A stretch of DNA of 64,000 nucleotides from Gordonia sp. 'Campus' (GCF_022206305.1 NZ_JAKOIW010000009.1:3893-67892), one strand, 5' to 3'; shown: positions 36,251-45,907, counted from the stretch's first letter. Notes: generated from the sequence alone by a model not told the origin. Program-made: numbers and translations.

Positions 36251-37132
36251 ATGACGACCTTCGCGACCGGTTCCATTCCCCTGACCACGCGCCACGAGAT
36301 GATGCTCGGCGCTGTGGCCGCGGAGCAGTTCGACGCCGGATACCGGCATCTGCGAGGCAGCAACTTCGTCGACCGGTCCACGCTGCTCACCGCCCGTCAA
36401 CGAATTCTGGGGGTCTGTGCGAGTGCACAGGGCGAGCCAGTCGTGGCGGGGATGGCAGCATCGATCCTTCATGGTTCCGCGTGGTACGACGACGACTTCA
36501 GTATCGAACTCGTTCGTCCGGCGACCGGATCCGGACGTCCCGCCAAGGGAACCATCACTCACCGGTTCGACATCGATCCCGCGGATTGGTGCATTGTCGA
36601 CAGTGTCCGGGTGACGACGCCGCTCCGCACCGCCTTCGACATCGGACGCATGCAGCCACCGTGGCGTGCGCTCGGGTACCTCGATGCCCTGGCGAGGGCG
36701 ACCGAACTCGACACCCGGGACCTCGCCCGCTACGCCGATGCTCAGCGGAGGCGCCGCCACGTTCGACAGATTCGAGAGCTGGCACCCTTGGTCGACGCAC
36801 GAGCTGAGTCTCCGCCCGAGAGCTGGGTCAGGCTCCTCATGGTGCGGTCGGAACTGCCCACACCGGATCTGCAGATCGTCGTGACCAACCGGAGCGGAAA
36901 CCCCTTCGCACGAATAGATCTGGGATACGAAGCACTGAAGATCGGCGTCGAATACGATGGCGGGGACTTCCACTCGTCACAAGAGCAGAGCGCTCGCGAC
37001 GAGTCGCGAGACGCGTCGTTGCGTGAGCTGGGGTGGATCATGATCCGCGTCGACCGCCGGCGCCTTCGTGATGAGCCGTTCGGGATCGTCGTCGAGATAG
37101 TCAAAGCGATGAGGGCGCGCGGTGCTTATTAG
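36251..37132 (+). CDS. DUF559/VSR-like putative nuclease protein (bracketed by 21-bp arrays)
   Basis: A 293-residue protein. The C-terminal domain (about 190-290) has the PD-(D/E)XK-type pattern of DUF559/very-short-patch-repair-like endonucleases: DLGYEALKIGVEYDGGDFHS, then Arg/Asp-rich RDESRDASLRELGWIMIRVD. The N-terminal half (VVAGMAASILHGSAWYDDDFSIELVRP) resembles the AbiEi-like region of this family, but no clear winged helix is visible at the very start. Members are plentiful in Gordonia, Rhodococcus and mycobacteria, and their role (defence, DNA repair, mobility) is not established. The gene has lower GC than its neighbours and is framed by oppositely oriented arrays of a 21-bp repeat (8 units left, 8 right). 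Start ATG 36251 is tentative. Confidence 0.75.
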   Translation: MTTFATGSIPLTTRHEMMLGAVAAEQFDAGYRHLRGSNFVDRSTLLTARQRILGVCASAQGEPVVAGMAASILHGSAWYDDDFSIELVRPATGSGRPAKGTITHRFDIDPADWCIVDSVRVTTPLRTAFDIGRMQPPWRALGYLDALARATELDTRDLARYADAQRRRRHVRQIRELAPLVDARAESPPESWVRLLMVRSELPTPDLQIVVTNRSGNPFARIDLGYEALKIGVEYDGGDFHSSQEQSARDESRDASLRELGWIMIRVDRRRLRDEPFGIVVEIVKAMRARGAY

Positions 37133-37155
37133 GGACTGCGTCAATGACATAGGGT

Positions 37156-37320
37156 GCACGGTCGACGGATCGCGACGCACAGTCGACGAAATATAGCGCA
37201 CACTCAACGGGATCGGACGCACACTCGACGGGATCGGACGCACACTCGACGGATCGCGACGCACGGTCGATGAAAACAAACGCACGGTCGACGAAATCTA
37301 GCGCCCGGTCGACGGGGCGG
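37156..37320 (+). repeat. Array of eight tandem 21-bp repeats (right of nuclease gene)
   Basis: Units of 21 bp begin GCACRGTCGACGRAA or GCACACTCGACGGGA and end in six variable bases; the last unit is truncated. The array starts 23 bp after the nuclease gene stop and ends at the stop codon of the minus-strand YdcF gene. Its orientation is opposite to the left array, so the two form large inverted flanks. Confidence 0.92.
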
Positions 37321-37322
37321 CC

Positions 37323-37925
37323 TCAGGCGTACGCCGACCGGAATTCGATCCGTGCGCCCTGCTGCCGGGCCGCGTCGCGGAAGTTCTTCATCGCGCGTTC
37401 CATGTGGAAGCCGTTGGTCACGATGATCGCGCCGTTGGCGCCCATGTGCTTCAGCATCCGCACCGTGTTCTGGGCGTTCTGCACCGTGGAGGTGGACGCG
37501 CCCTCGTTCACCATCTGCCACATGGGGATTCCGCGACGGATGAGGCCGAGGTTCATGAACTGGGCCTCGGTGACGGGGAGCCAGTGGGTGTCACCGCCGG
37601 AGACGATCATGCGGTTGAACGGGTGCTTCTTGCCGAGGTTGGCGGCGACGTCGAGCCGTCGCTTGAGAACATCCGGAGTCTGGCCGAGAACGCCGAACTT
37701 GGCGCCGAGCACGACGATGTACCGGGTCCCCGGGCTCTGCCACAAGAAGTTGCTGTTGGGTGTCCCCAGCTCGGAGCTGCCGAGGTCGACGCTTCCGAAA
37801 TCGGTGCTGAACGCGGCGATTTCGACGCTCGTGCCGGGCGTGGTCGGTGCTACCGCGATCGCCACCGCGGCGGCCGTGGTGACCGCGGCAGCAGCCATCG
37901 CGGACGTGAGGGTTCTACGACGCAT
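37323..37925 (-). CDS. YdcF/SanA-type (DUF218) secreted or membrane-anchored protein
   Basis: A 200-residue protein. The N-terminus RRRTLTSAMAAAAVTTAAAVAIAVA is a signal peptide or anchor, followed by a YdcF-like Rossmann domain with YIVVLGAKFGVLGQTPDVLKRRLDVA, FNRMIVSGGDTH, ASTSTVQNAQNTVRML and GAIIVTNGFHMERAMKNF, the usual order of DUF218 motifs. Some family members affect cell-wall or vancomycin tolerance, but the biochemical activity is unclear. The stop codon at 37323 abuts the 21-bp repeat array. ATG 37925 is the natural start of the signal peptide. Confidence 0.85.
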   Translation of the reverse strand: MRRRTLTSAMAAAAVTTAAAVAIAVAPTTPGTSVEIAAFSTDFGSVDLGSSELGTPNSNFLWQSPGTRYIVVLGAKFGVLGQTPDVLKRRLDVAANLGKKHPFNRMIVSGGDTHWLPVTEAQFMNLGLIRRGIPMWQMVNEGASTSTVQNAQNTVRMLKHMGANGAIIVTNGFHMERAMKNFRDAARQQGARIEFRSAYA

Positions 37926-38050
37926 GGTGTCCGAGTGTAAGGATCTGTACGGCCGTGCAGGTGTCGAATCGGTAACACCTGCATCACTAGTCACATACGT
38001 AACAACCGCTGATCGTCGTCGAACGATGGTTCGGGCGATGCGGCGACGGG

Positions 38051-39526
38051 TCAGGTGAGCGCGATGTACTTCACCGACAGGTATTCGTTGATGCCCTCGC
38101 TGCCGCCCTCGCGTCCGATACCGGATTGCTTGATGCCGCCGAATGGCGCTGCGGCGTCCGAGATCACACCGCGGTTGACCCCGACCATGCCGGAGTCCAG
38201 TTTCTCCGCGACCCGCATGCAGCGCTCGATGTCGCGGCTGTAGAAATACGACGCGAGGCCGTACTCGGTGGAGTTGGCGGCCGCGATGCCGTCGGCCTCG
38301 TCGTCGAAGCTGCTGATGATCGCGACGGGACCGAAGATCTCCTCGCGGGTCACCGGAGCGTACGGGTCGATGTTGTCGAGAACCGTTGCCGGATAGAAGA
38401 ATCCGCGACCATCCGGTCGTTCGCCGCCGAGACGTACCCGGGCGCCGTCGGCGACCGCCTGGTCCACGGCCTCGGCGACCTTGTCCCGCTGGTCGGCGTT
38501 CACAAGCGGGCCGAGGGTCACGCCTTCGGAGTAACCGGGTCCCATGCGGACCTCCGACATCTTCGCCGCGAGCTTCTCGGTGAACTCCTCGACTACCCCG
38601 GACTGCACCAGGAAGCGGTTGGCCGCGGTGCACGCCTCGCCCCCGTTGCGCATCTTCGCGGCGAACGCGCCCTCGACCGCGGCGTCGACGTCGGCGTCGT
38701 CGAACACGAGGAACGGCGCGTTGCCGCCGAGTTCCATCGAGGTGCGCTGGATGCGGTCGGCCGCCTGGCTGAGGAGGTTGCGACCCACCGGGGTCGAGCC
38801 GGTGAAGCTGATCTTGCGGATGCGGTCGTCGTCGATCAGCGTCGACGACACGTCGCCGCTCGAACTCGTCGGCAGCACCGACAGAACGCCCGCCGGCAGA
38901 CCCGCCTCGGCGAAGGCTTCGGCGAGGGCGAGCATCGTCAGCGGCGTCTCCCGGGCCGGTTTCACGATCATCACGTTGCCCGCCGCGAGCGCCGGCGCGA
39001 TCTTGCGCGTCCCCATCGCGAGGGGGAAGTTCCACGGCGTGATCGCCAGACACGGCCCGACCGGCTGATGGGCGACCAGGATCCGTCCGTTGCCCGCGGG
39101 TGCGTGGTTGAACCGGCCGCCGATCCGTACCGCCTCCTCGGCGAACCAGCGCAGGAACTCCAGCCCGTAGGTGGTCTCGGCGCGGCTGTCGGGCAGGGCG
39201 CGCCCGAGCTCCAGGGTCATCAACATCGCGATGTCGTCGGCGCGATCGGTGAGCAACTCGAAGGTCCGACGCAGGATCTCGCTGCGTTCGCGCGGTGCGG
39301 TGGCCGCCCAGTCGGCCGACGCGGCGACGGCGGAATCGAGAGCGCGGCGGGCGTCGGCGACTCCCGCATCGGCGACCGACACGAGCGACTCCTCGGTGGC
39401 CGCGTCGTAGACCTCCAGGGTGGCGCCGTCGGCCGCCGGTGTGGACCGGCCGTCGATCCAGAGTCCGGTGGGTACTCCGTCGAGCACGGCCTGTGGGTCG
39501 AGAATTTCCTTGTCGCTCATGCGCAT
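38051..39526 (-). CDS. NAD(P)-dependent aldehyde dehydrogenase, succinate-semialdehyde dehydrogenase-like
   Basis: A 491-residue aldehyde dehydrogenase. It shows ITPWNFPLAMGTRKIAPAL, FTGSTPVGRNLL, the catalytic glutamate in SMELGGNAPFLVFDDAD and cysteine in RNGGEACTAANRFLV, VTREEIFGPVAII, and AAPFGGIKQSGIGREGGSEGI at the C-terminus. The combination resembles GabD-type succinate-semialdehyde dehydrogenases, oxidising the aldehyde to acid in the cytosol, but the exact aldehyde is unconfirmed. ATG 39526 has GAGG at proper distance; the second ATG at 39520 is an alternative. It is divergent from the SGNH lipoprotein gene, 129 bp away. Confidence 0.92.
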   Translation of the reverse strand: MRMSDKEILDPQAVLDGVPTGLWIDGRSTPAADGATLEVYDAATEESLVSVADAGVADARRALDSAVAASADWAATAPRERSEILRRTFELLTDRADDIAMLMTLELGRALPDSRAETTYGLEFLRWFAEEAVRIGGRFNHAPAGNGRILVAHQPVGPCLAITPWNFPLAMGTRKIAPALAAGNVMIVKPARETPLTMLALAEAFAEAGLPAGVLSVLPTSSSGDVSSTLIDDDRIRKISFTGSTPVGRNLLSQAADRIQRTSMELGGNAPFLVFDDADVDAAVEGAFAAKMRNGGEACTAANRFLVQSGVVEEFTEKLAAKMSEVRMGPGYSEGVTLGPLVNADQRDKVAEAVDQAVADGARVRLGGERPDGRGFFYPATVLDNIDPYAPVTREEIFGPVAIISSFDDEADGIAAANSTEYGLASYFYSRDIERCMRVAEKLDSGMVGVNRGVISDAAAPFGGIKQSGIGREGGSEGINEYLSVKYIALT

Positions 39527-39655
39527 TCACATCCTCGTCACTGGACTGCGGGACTCCGCCCGAAGCGGCGATCCCCTCGGCGAACCACGCTACTCGCGTG
39601 GGTGGGCGGCAGGTCGATGGTTGCCGATCGGCTTCGCCGGACGCAGGATGGCGGG

Positions 39656-40639
39656 ATGAACGCACGCAGGTTCGGCGGTCGACGTCCACCGCGGCTCATC
39701 AGGTCGGGACTCGTCGTGCTCGCGGTCGGTGCACTCCTCGCCGGATGTGCACAGTCGACGGAAACACCCGCACGGTCGACGGAAACACCCGCACGGTCGA
39801 CGGAAACACCCGCACGGTCGACGGAAACACCCGCACGGTCGACGGAAACACCCGCACGGTCGACGGAAACGCCCGCCCAGTCGACGAAGTACGTCAACCT
39901 CGGCGACAGCTTCAGCGCGGGCACCGGCGTCCGACCGCTGGAAGCGGACTCGCCCATCTACTGCCTGCGGTCGTCGAAGAACTTCGCCCACCTCCTCGCC
40001 GAGCGCGAGGCCGTCGAACTGACCGACGTCAGCTGTGCCGGCGCCGACACCGAGGACTTCCGCGAACCCCAGCATCAGGGTGTCCCGGGACAGCTCGAAG
40101 CCCTCGACGCGGACACCGACGTCGTCACGCTGATGATCGGCGGCAACGACAAGGAGACCTACAGCCGCGCGATCAGACTCTGCGGCGAGGTGGCCGACAC
40201 CGACCTCACCGGCTCGCCGTGCACCGACCGCTACGGCCGATCCCTGATCGAGCCGGTGGCGACCGAGATCTACCCCGCCCTCCGGCAGGCCCTGCGCGAC
40301 GTCCGAGACCGCGCCCCCAACGCGAAGGTCCTCCTCGCCGGGTATCCGTGGCTGCTCCCGCCGACCACCGGCTGCTATCCCGAGATGCGGATCGCCGCGG
40401 GTGACGTGCCGATGATCCGCGAGCTGCAGGCCGCGTTGAACACCTACGGCAGCCGCGCCGCAGGGGAGGAGGGCGTGCGCTGGGTGGACATGTCGGAGGT
40501 GTCCGAGGGGCACGACGCCTGTGCCGGCGACCAACGCTGGATCGAGCCGATGACCACCCCGGGTCCGGGGGCCGTGCACCCCAACGACCGGGGCCAGGAG
40601 GCCATCGCCGCGCAGGTGCGCAAGGCGTTCGACGAGTAG
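39656..40639 (+). CDS. SGNH/GDSL hydrolase lipoprotein with repeat-encoded linker
   Basis: A 327-residue exported lipoprotein. The signal peptide ends in the lipobox LLAGC with the lipidated cysteine at residue 31. A linker of six STETPA(R/Q) heptapeptides (residues 32-76) follows, then an SGNH esterase/lipase domain with YVNLGDSFSAGTGV (block I, catalytic Ser), MIGGNDKE (block III Asn) and GAVHPNDRGQEA (catalytic Asp/His, block V). Six cysteines in the domain probably form disulfides. It would act on esters at the outer face of the membrane. The linker is encoded by the same 21-bp repeat that frames the nuclease gene 3 kb away, so its length can change by whole heptapeptides. Confidence 0.87.
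   Translation: MNARRFGGRRPPRLIRSGLVVLAVGALLAGCAQSTETPARSTETPARSTETPARSTETPARSTETPARSTETPAQSTKYVNLGDSFSAGTGVRPLEADSPIYCLRSSKNFAHLLAEREAVELTDVSCAGADTEDFREPQHQGVPGQLEALDADTDVVTLMIGGNDKETYSRAIRLCGEVADTDLTGSPCTDRYGRSLIEPVATEIYPALRQALRDVRDRAPNAKVLLAGYPWLLPPTTGCYPEMRIAAGDVPMIRELQAALNTYGSRAAGEEGVRWVDMSEVSEGHDACAGDQRWIEPMTTPGPGAVHPNDRGQEAIAAQVRKAFDE
39749..39889 (+). repeat. In-frame array of the 21-bp repeat inside the SGNH lipoprotein gene
   Basis: Six full units (GCACRGTCGACGGAA plus ACACCC) and one partial unit encode A(R/Q)STETP repeats directly after the lipobox cysteine. Units 2 to 5 are identical in sequence, indicating recent expansion. The core is the same as at 35986-36153 (opposite strand) and 37156-37320. 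Confidence 0.93.
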
Positions 40640-40734
40640 GGTCCGGGTCCGCCACATGGGCCGCTGAGCCCCGCCGCAGGCCTCCGACCAGCGGGGATTT
40701 GGGTCACCCGGTGCCGTTTGGAACACTGTAGGCC

Positions 40735-42084
40735 GTGACCCCTTCCGCTGACGCCACCTCCGCTCCCGGCACGGACGCCTCGGCCGCACTCTTCGCCCGC
40801 GCGACGCAGTCCATCCCGGGTGGAGTCAACTCGCCGGTCCGCGCGTTCTCGGCGGTCGGCGGCACGCCGCGGTTCATCGCCAGTGCGGCGGGATGCCGGA
40901 TGACCGATGCCGACGGCGCCCAGTACGTCGACCTCGTCAGCTCGTGGGGTCCGATGATCCTCGGACACGCACATCCGGCCGTCGTGGATGCCGTCCAGCG
41001 CGCGGCCACCGGCGGACTGTCCTTCGGCGCCCCGACCGAGGCGGAGATCGAACTCGCCGAGGAGATCATCGGCCGCGTCGACCCCGTCGAGCGGGTCCGC
41101 CTGGTGAATTCGGGCACCGAGGCGACCATGTCGGCGATCCGCCTGGCCCGCGGTTTCACCGGTCGGTCCAAGATCATCAAGTTCGCCGGCTGCTATCACG
41201 GTCACGTCGACGCCCTGTTGGCCGCGGCCGGTTCGGGTGTCGCGACCCTCGGACTCCCGACGAGCCCCGGCGTCACCGGCGCCTCGGCCCACGACACGCT
41301 CGTCCTCCCGTACAACGACCTGACCGCCGTCGCCGACGCCTTCGCCGCCCACGGCGACGACATCGCCGCCGTCATCACCGAGGCCGCGGCGGGCAACATG
41401 GGCGCCGTCGCCCCGGTCGAGGGCTTCAACGCCGGTCTGCGCGATCTGACCCGCAGGCACGGCGCGCTGCTCATCATGGACGAGGTCATGACGGGCTTCC
41501 GCGTGAGTCCGAGCGGTTGGTACGGCCTCGAGGGCGTCGCCGGCGACCTCTACACCTTCGGGAAGGTGATGAGCGGCGGTCTGCCCGCCGCGGCCTTCGG
41601 CGGTCGCGCCGACGTCATGGACCGTCTCGCGCCCACCGGCCCCGTCTACCAGGCGGGCACGCTGTCGGGTAACCCCGTAGCCGTCGCGGCGGGCCTCGCG
41701 ACCCTGCGGAACGCCGACGTCGACGTCTACCGCAAGCTCGACGCCAACGCCGACCGGCTCGCGACCCTCCTCACCGAGGCCCTCACCGAAGCCGGGGTCG
41801 CCCATCGGGTGCAGAAGGCGGGCAACCTGCTGAGTGTGTTCTTCGCTACCGACCCGGAGATCCCGATCTTCGACTACGCGGGGGTGTCCGCGACGCAGAC
41901 CTGGCGGTTTGCCCCGTTCTTCCACGCGCTGCTCGAACGCGGCGTCTACGCACCGCCGAGCGCCTTCGAGGCCTGGTTTGTGTCCGCGGCGCTCGACGAG
42001 GATGCTTTTTCGCAGATCGCCGATGCGTTGCCCACGGCAGCGCAGGCAGCCGCGACCGCAGCCACCCCGGGGGACAACGCCTGA
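40735..42084 (+). CDS. hemL: Glutamate-1-semialdehyde 2,1-aminomutase
   Basis: A 449-residue PLP enzyme converting glutamate-1-semialdehyde to 5-aminolevulinate in the C5 heme route. The PLP lysine is K277 ([18 protein letters not shown]). [51 protein letters not shown] and [10 protein letters not shown] match HemL. It supplies hemB and complements hemA, 17 kb upstream. GTG 40735 is used, preceded by an 11-residue Ser/Ala-rich head. TGATG couples it to the next gene. It is separated from rex-hemACDB as in mycobacteria. Confidence 0.96.
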   Translation: MTPSADATSAPGTDASAALFARATQSIPGGVNSPVRAFSAVGGTPRFIASAAGCRMTDADGAQYVDLVSSWGPMILGHAHPAVVDAVQRAATGGLSFGAPTEAEIELAEEIIGRVDPVERVRLVNSGTEATMSAIRLARGFTGRSKIIKFAGCYHGHVDALLAAAGSGVATLGLPTSPGVTGASAHDTLVLPYNDLTAVADAFAAHGDDIAAVITEAAAGNMGAVAPVEGFNAGLRDLTRRHGALLIMDEVMTGFRVSPSGWYGLEGVAGDLYTFGKVMSGGLPAAAFGGRADVMDRLAPTGPVYQAGTLSGNPVAVAAGLATLRNADVDVYRKLDANADRLATLLTEALTEAGVAHRVQKAGNLLSVFFATDPEIPIFDYAGVSATQTWRFAPFFHALLERGVYAPPSAFEAWFVSAALDEDAFSQIADALPTAAQAAATAATPGDNA

Positions 42085-42710
42085 TGCACACGATCGTCCA
42101 CATGATGCGCCATGGAGAGGTCGACAACCCCGACGCCATCCTCTACGGACGGCTTCCCGGATTCCGCCTGTCGGGTGCGGGTCGCGCGCAGGCGGACAAG
42201 GTCGCCGCGACCCTGGCCGATCACGACATCAAGGCCGTCTTCGCCTCGCCGCTGCAACGCGCGCAGGAGACCGCCACCCCGATCGCCGCCGCGCACGGTG
42301 TCCCGATCCTCACCAACGACGACCTCATCGAGGCCGAGAACGTCTTCGAGGGACTGAAGGTCTCCGTCGGCGACGGCGCGCTGAGCAAGCCGCGGCACTG
42401 GCCGAAGCTCCGCGACCCGTTCACGCCGTCCTGGGGTGAGCCCTACATCCAGCTCGCGCACCGCATGCTGGCCGCGGCCAACAAGGCGCGCGATGCCGCC
42501 CGAGGACACGAGGCGGTCTGTGTCAGCCACCAGCTCCCCGTCTACACGCTGCGCCGGTTCCTCGAAGGTCAGCGTCTCTGGCACGACCCGCGTCGACGCC
42601 AGTGCTCGCTGGCCTCGCTGACCAGCCTCATCTACGACGACGACGCCCTCGTCGACATCATCTACTCCGAGCCGGCCGGTGCCTCCGACCCGCTGGCCAC
42701 CGGTGCGTGA
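42084..42710 (+). CDS. Histidine phosphatase family protein (Rv0525-like)
   Basis: A 208-residue phosphoglycerate mutase-superfamily protein with HMMRHGEVDNPDAILYG (phospho-His), FASPLQRAQETATPIA, and the second catalytic histidine in VCVSHQLPVYTLRRFL. The block ILYGRLPGFRLSGAGRAQADKVA identifies it as the type found next to hemL and ccdA in mycobacteria. The substrate is unknown. ATG 42084 overlaps the hemL stop (TGATG). It is likely the second gene of the operon that leads into cytochrome c maturation. Confidence 0.9.
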   Translation: MHTIVHMMRHGEVDNPDAILYGRLPGFRLSGAGRAQADKVAATLADHDIKAVFASPLQRAQETATPIAAAHGVPILTNDDLIEAENVFEGLKVSVGDGALSKPRHWPKLRDPFTPSWGEPYIQLAHRMLAAANKARDAARGHEAVCVSHQLPVYTLRRFLEGQRLWHDPRRRQCSLASLTSLIYDDDALVDIIYSEPAGASDPLATGA

Positions 42711-42724
42711 CCCGAAGGTCTGAC

Positions 42725-43321
42725 GTGGTGCGAAAGCTTCTCCTGCCGGCGGTGCTGTCGGCCCTGATCATGGTGATCGCGGGCTGCAGCACCGGCGACG
42801 ACGCGGTCGCCCAGGGGAACACCTTCCAGTTCGTCTCGCCCGGCGGGCAGACGGTCATCACCTACCCCGCGGCAGACCGCAAACCCATCGCCGAGCTCAG
42901 CGGCGAGGATCTGGTGACCGGCCAGCCGTTGTCGCTGTCGGACCCTCGATTCGCCGGCAAGGCCGTGGTGATCAACGTCTGGGGATCGTGGTGCGGGCCC
43001 TGCCGGGGTGAGGCCGACGACCTCGAGCGCGTCTACGAACGTCACCGTGACAACGGCGTCGAATTCCTCGGAATCAACCTGCGTGACGACCGCGAGTCCG
43101 CCAAGGACTTCGTGATCGACCGCAACGTCGGGTTCCCGTCGATCTACGACTTCCCGGGGATGTCGCTGGCTGCGCTGACCACGCCCACCTCGGTGGTGCC
43201 GACCACGATCGTGCTCGATCGTCAGCACCGGCCGGCCGCGGTGTTCCTCAAGGCGGTCTCCGATGCCGAACTCGACGAGGTCGTGCAGCGCGTCGCGGCC
43301 GAACCGGCGGGCCCGGTCTGA
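42725..43321 (+). CDS. TlpA/ResA-like thiol-disulfide lipoprotein (Rv0526-like)
   Basis: A 198-residue thioredoxin-fold lipoprotein. The signal peptide ends in the lipobox VIAGC, the active site is [19 protein letters not shown] (WCGPC), followed by [17 protein letters not shown] and the cis-proline [14 protein letters not shown]. It would reduce apocytochrome c cysteines outside the membrane, fed by CcdA. GTG 42725 is chosen because GAAGG lies 6 bases upstream and the signal peptide begins there; GTG 42707 overlaps the previous stop and is an alternative. Confidence 0.92.
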   Translation: MVRKLLLPAVLSALIMVIAGCSTGDDAVAQGNTFQFVSPGGQTVITYPAADRKPIAELSGEDLVTGQPLSLSDPRFAGKAVVINVWGSWCGPCRGEADDLERVYERHRDNGVEFLGINLRDDRESAKDFVIDRNVGFPSIYDFPGMSLAALTTPTSVVPTTIVLDRQHRPAAVFLKAVSDAELDEVVQRVAAEPAGPV

Positions 43322-44133
43322 TGAACGCCTCGACCACGATCCTCGCCTCGTCGATCGGCGACACCTTCGCCGACACCGTGTCCAGCGGGCCGCTGCTGCT
43401 CGCGTTCGCCGCGTGCCTGCTCGCCGGTCTCGTCTCGTTCGCGTCGCCGTGCGTCGTGCCGCTCGTGCCGGGCTATCTGTCCTATCTCGCGGGCCTCGTC
43501 GGGGCGGAGGCGCCCGCGGTGAAGGTGGGCGAACAGGTCAAGAGCGGCCGATCGCGCGTCGCACTCGCCGCGGGTCTGTTCGTGCTCGGCTTCACCGTCG
43601 TCTTCGTCGCGGCCACCGCCACGGTCCTCGGCGTCACGAGCACGTTCGTCCTGAATCGCGAACTGCTGCAACGCATCGGCGGCGTGGTCACGATCGCCAT
43701 GGGCCTGGTGTTCATCGGCCTCATCCCGGCGTTGCAGCGTGAGGTCCGGTTCGAGCCCCGTCGCGTCTCCAACATCGTGGGCGCACCGCTGCTCGGCGCG
43801 GTCTTCGCGCTCGGCTGGACGCCCTGCCTGGGGCCGACCCTGGCCGCGGTGATCGCGACCGTCAGCGGAACCGAGGGGTCGACGGCGGCCAAGGGCGTGA
43901 CGCTCATCGTCGCGTACTGCCTCGGGCTCGGGCTCCCGTTCGTGATCCTGGCGTTCTCCTCGGCCTGGGCGTTGCGGAGCCTCGGCTTCCTGCGGCGCCA
44001 CGCCCGCACGATCCAGGTCGTCGGCGGCGTCCTTCTGATCGGGGTGGGCGTCGCCCTGCTGACGGGCTGGTGGGACCAGTTCATCGTCTGGGTCCAGGTC
44101 CGATTCGTCACCGACACCCAACTACCGATCTGA
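43321..44133 (+). CDS. ccdA: Cytochrome c biogenesis protein CcdA
   Basis: A 270-residue membrane protein with six helices. The two reactive cysteines lie in [20 protein letters not shown] (helix 1) and [14 protein letters not shown] (helix 4), as in CcdA/DsbD-beta. It carries electrons from cytosolic thioredoxin to the extracytoplasmic TlpA-like protein encoded just upstream. ATG 43321 overlaps that gene's stop (TGATG). The gene precedes resB by 11 bp. Confidence 0.95.
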   Translation: MNASTTILASSIGDTFADTVSSGPLLLAFAACLLAGLVSFASPCVVPLVPGYLSYLAGLVGAEAPAVKVGEQVKSGRSRVALAAGLFVLGFTVVFVAATATVLGVTSTFVLNRELLQRIGGVVTIAMGLVFIGLIPALQREVRFEPRRVSNIVGAPLLGAVFALGWTPCLGPTLAAVIATVSGTEGSTAAKGVTLIVAYCLGLGLPFVILAFSSAWALRSLGFLRRHARTIQVVGGVLLIGVGVALLTGWWDQFIVWVQVRFVTDTQLPI

Positions 44134-44144
44134 GTGCCAGTCCT

Positions 44145-45887
44145 ATGACCGATGTGACCGACCGCCCGCAGGTGGACACCCCCGAGCCGGCCCGCAAGCC
44201 CCACTGGGCGCGTCGCCGACTGCTGTGGCCGCTGCGCAATCTGTGGCGTTCGCTCACCTCGATGCGGACCGCGCTGATCCTGCTGTTCCTGCTCGCCCTG
44301 GCCGCGATCCCCGGGGCCCTGCTCCCGCAGCGCGAACTGAACGAGCAGAAGACCCTCGAGTACATCGCCGCCCGCGGTCAGCTCGGGACGTGGATGGACA
44401 GACTGCAGCTGTTCGACGTCTTCTCCAGCGTGTGGTTCACCGCCATCTACGTTCTGCTGTTCGTCTCGCTCGTCGGTTGCCTCACGCCGCGGATGGTGGA
44501 GCATTTCCACAGCCTGCGGGCCAAGCCGGTCGCCGCGCCCCGCAATCTGTCGCGGCTTCCGCGGCATGTCACACACACCGTCGACGGCACTCCCGAGGCG
44601 GTCGCCGAACGCGTCAGCTCCCGCTTGCGCGGATGGCGTCGGGAGGTGGTCGTCCGCGAGCCCACCAAGGCCTATCCCGACGGGTGCGTCGAGGTCTCCG
44701 CGGAGAAGGGATACCTGCGCGAGTTCGGCAACCTGCTGTTCCACTTCGCCTTGCTGGCCCTCCTGGTGTCGATCGCCGCGGGCAAGATGTACGGCTACGA
44801 GGGCACCCGCAGTCTCGTCGCGGACGGCGAACAGGGGATGTGCAACACCTCGACCGCCGTCTACGACTCGTTCCGGGCAGGCAACCTCGTCGACGGCACC
44901 GACCTGTCGCCGTTCTGCTTCCGCGTCGACGACTTCTCGGCGACCTTCCTGCCGAGCGGTCAGCCCGACATGTACGACGCGACGATCCGCTACGCGGAGG
45001 GCTCCGATGGAAATGTGGGCGATCTCGGCAACCCCGCGACATGGCCGAGTGCATCGGTGCGGGTCAACGAACCGCTTCGCGTCGCCGGTGACCGCGTGTA
45101 CGTCCTCGGCAACGGCTTTGCGCCGAAGTTCACGGTGACGTTCCCGAATGGTGAGAAGCGCTCGCAGACCACGCCGTTCGTACCCGACGAACTGCAGACC
45201 ATGCTGTCGTCGGGGGCGGTCCGGTTCGACACCCCCGCGGGCCTGTACCCCGACCCCGACGACCGTCGCAAGAACCAGATCGCCCTCGAGGGTCTGTTCG
45301 CGCCGACGGCGTCCTTCCACGGGTCGTTGCTGATGTCGTCGTCACCCGAGCCCGACGACCCGTTCGTCGCGATCCGGATCTTCAAGGGCGACACCGGCCT
45401 CGACACCGGTAAACCGCAGAACGTCTACTCCCTCGACCAGGAGCTGATCGAGCAGGGCCGCCTGCAGCGGCAGGCCCAGGTCAACCTCGCGGTGGGGCAG
45501 AGTCACACGTTGGCCGACGGCACGACGGTGACCTTCGACGGCTACGAGCGCTGGGTGTCGGTGCAGGTCTCCCACGACCCCGCCCAGGTGTGGGTTCTGG
45601 TCAGCGCGGTCGTGATGCTCGGCGGGCTGCTGGTCTCGCTGCTGATCCGTCGTCGACGGATCTGGGTCCGGCTGGTCCCGGCGCCCGCTGCAGTGCCGGG
45701 TGCCGCGGGGGCGGAAACCGATGGCGATGACCAGCTCGATTCGAAACGACGTACTGTAGTAGAGATCGCCGGCCTGGCACGTACCGATCAGGCCGGCTGG
45801 GGAGAGGGCTTCGACGAGCAGGCGGCCGGACTCGTGGCCGAGGACGCGGACGGGCCCGCCTCGCGGCGTACGACACGGCGGCTCTGA
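44145..45887 (+). CDS. resB: ResB-family cytochrome c biogenesis protein
   Basis: A 580-residue protein. Three N-terminal membrane helices (residues about 44-64, 89-112, 198-219) are followed by a large extracytoplasmic beta domain and a fourth helix near residue 480-505, ending in a basic/acidic cytoplasmic tail. MRTALILLFLLALAAIPGALLPQR and the VWFTAIYVLLFVSLVGCLTPR segment are typical ResB (Ccs1). With CcsB it forms the heme-export/ligation complex of system II. ATG 44145 gives the right N-terminus. Confidence 0.94.
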   Translation: MTDVTDRPQVDTPEPARKPHWARRRLLWPLRNLWRSLTSMRTALILLFLLALAAIPGALLPQRELNEQKTLEYIAARGQLGTWMDRLQLFDVFSSVWFTAIYVLLFVSLVGCLTPRMVEHFHSLRAKPVAAPRNLSRLPRHVTHTVDGTPEAVAERVSSRLRGWRREVVVREPTKAYPDGCVEVSAEKGYLREFGNLLFHFALLALLVSIAAGKMYGYEGTRSLVADGEQGMCNTSTAVYDSFRAGNLVDGTDLSPFCFRVDDFSATFLPSGQPDMYDATIRYAEGSDGNVGDLGNPATWPSASVRVNEPLRVAGDRVYVLGNGFAPKFTVTFPNGEKRSQTTPFVPDELQTMLSSGAVRFDTPAGLYPDPDDRRKNQIALEGLFAPTASFHGSLLMSSSPEPDDPFVAIRIFKGDTGLDTGKPQNVYSLDQELIEQGRLQRQAQVNLAVGQSHTLADGTTVTFDGYERWVSVQVSHDPAQVWVLVSAVVMLGGLLVSLLIRRRRIWVRLVPAPAAVPGAAGAETDGDDQLDSKRRTVVEIAGLARTDQAGWGEGFDEQAAGLVAEDADGPASRRTTRRL

Positions 45888-45907
45888 CAGCCGGCGAAAG
45901 GAACCTG

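Noticed and set aside
35986..37320. CRISPR array
   Set aside because: Units are contiguous 21-bp repeats with no spacers, and no cas genes are nearby.
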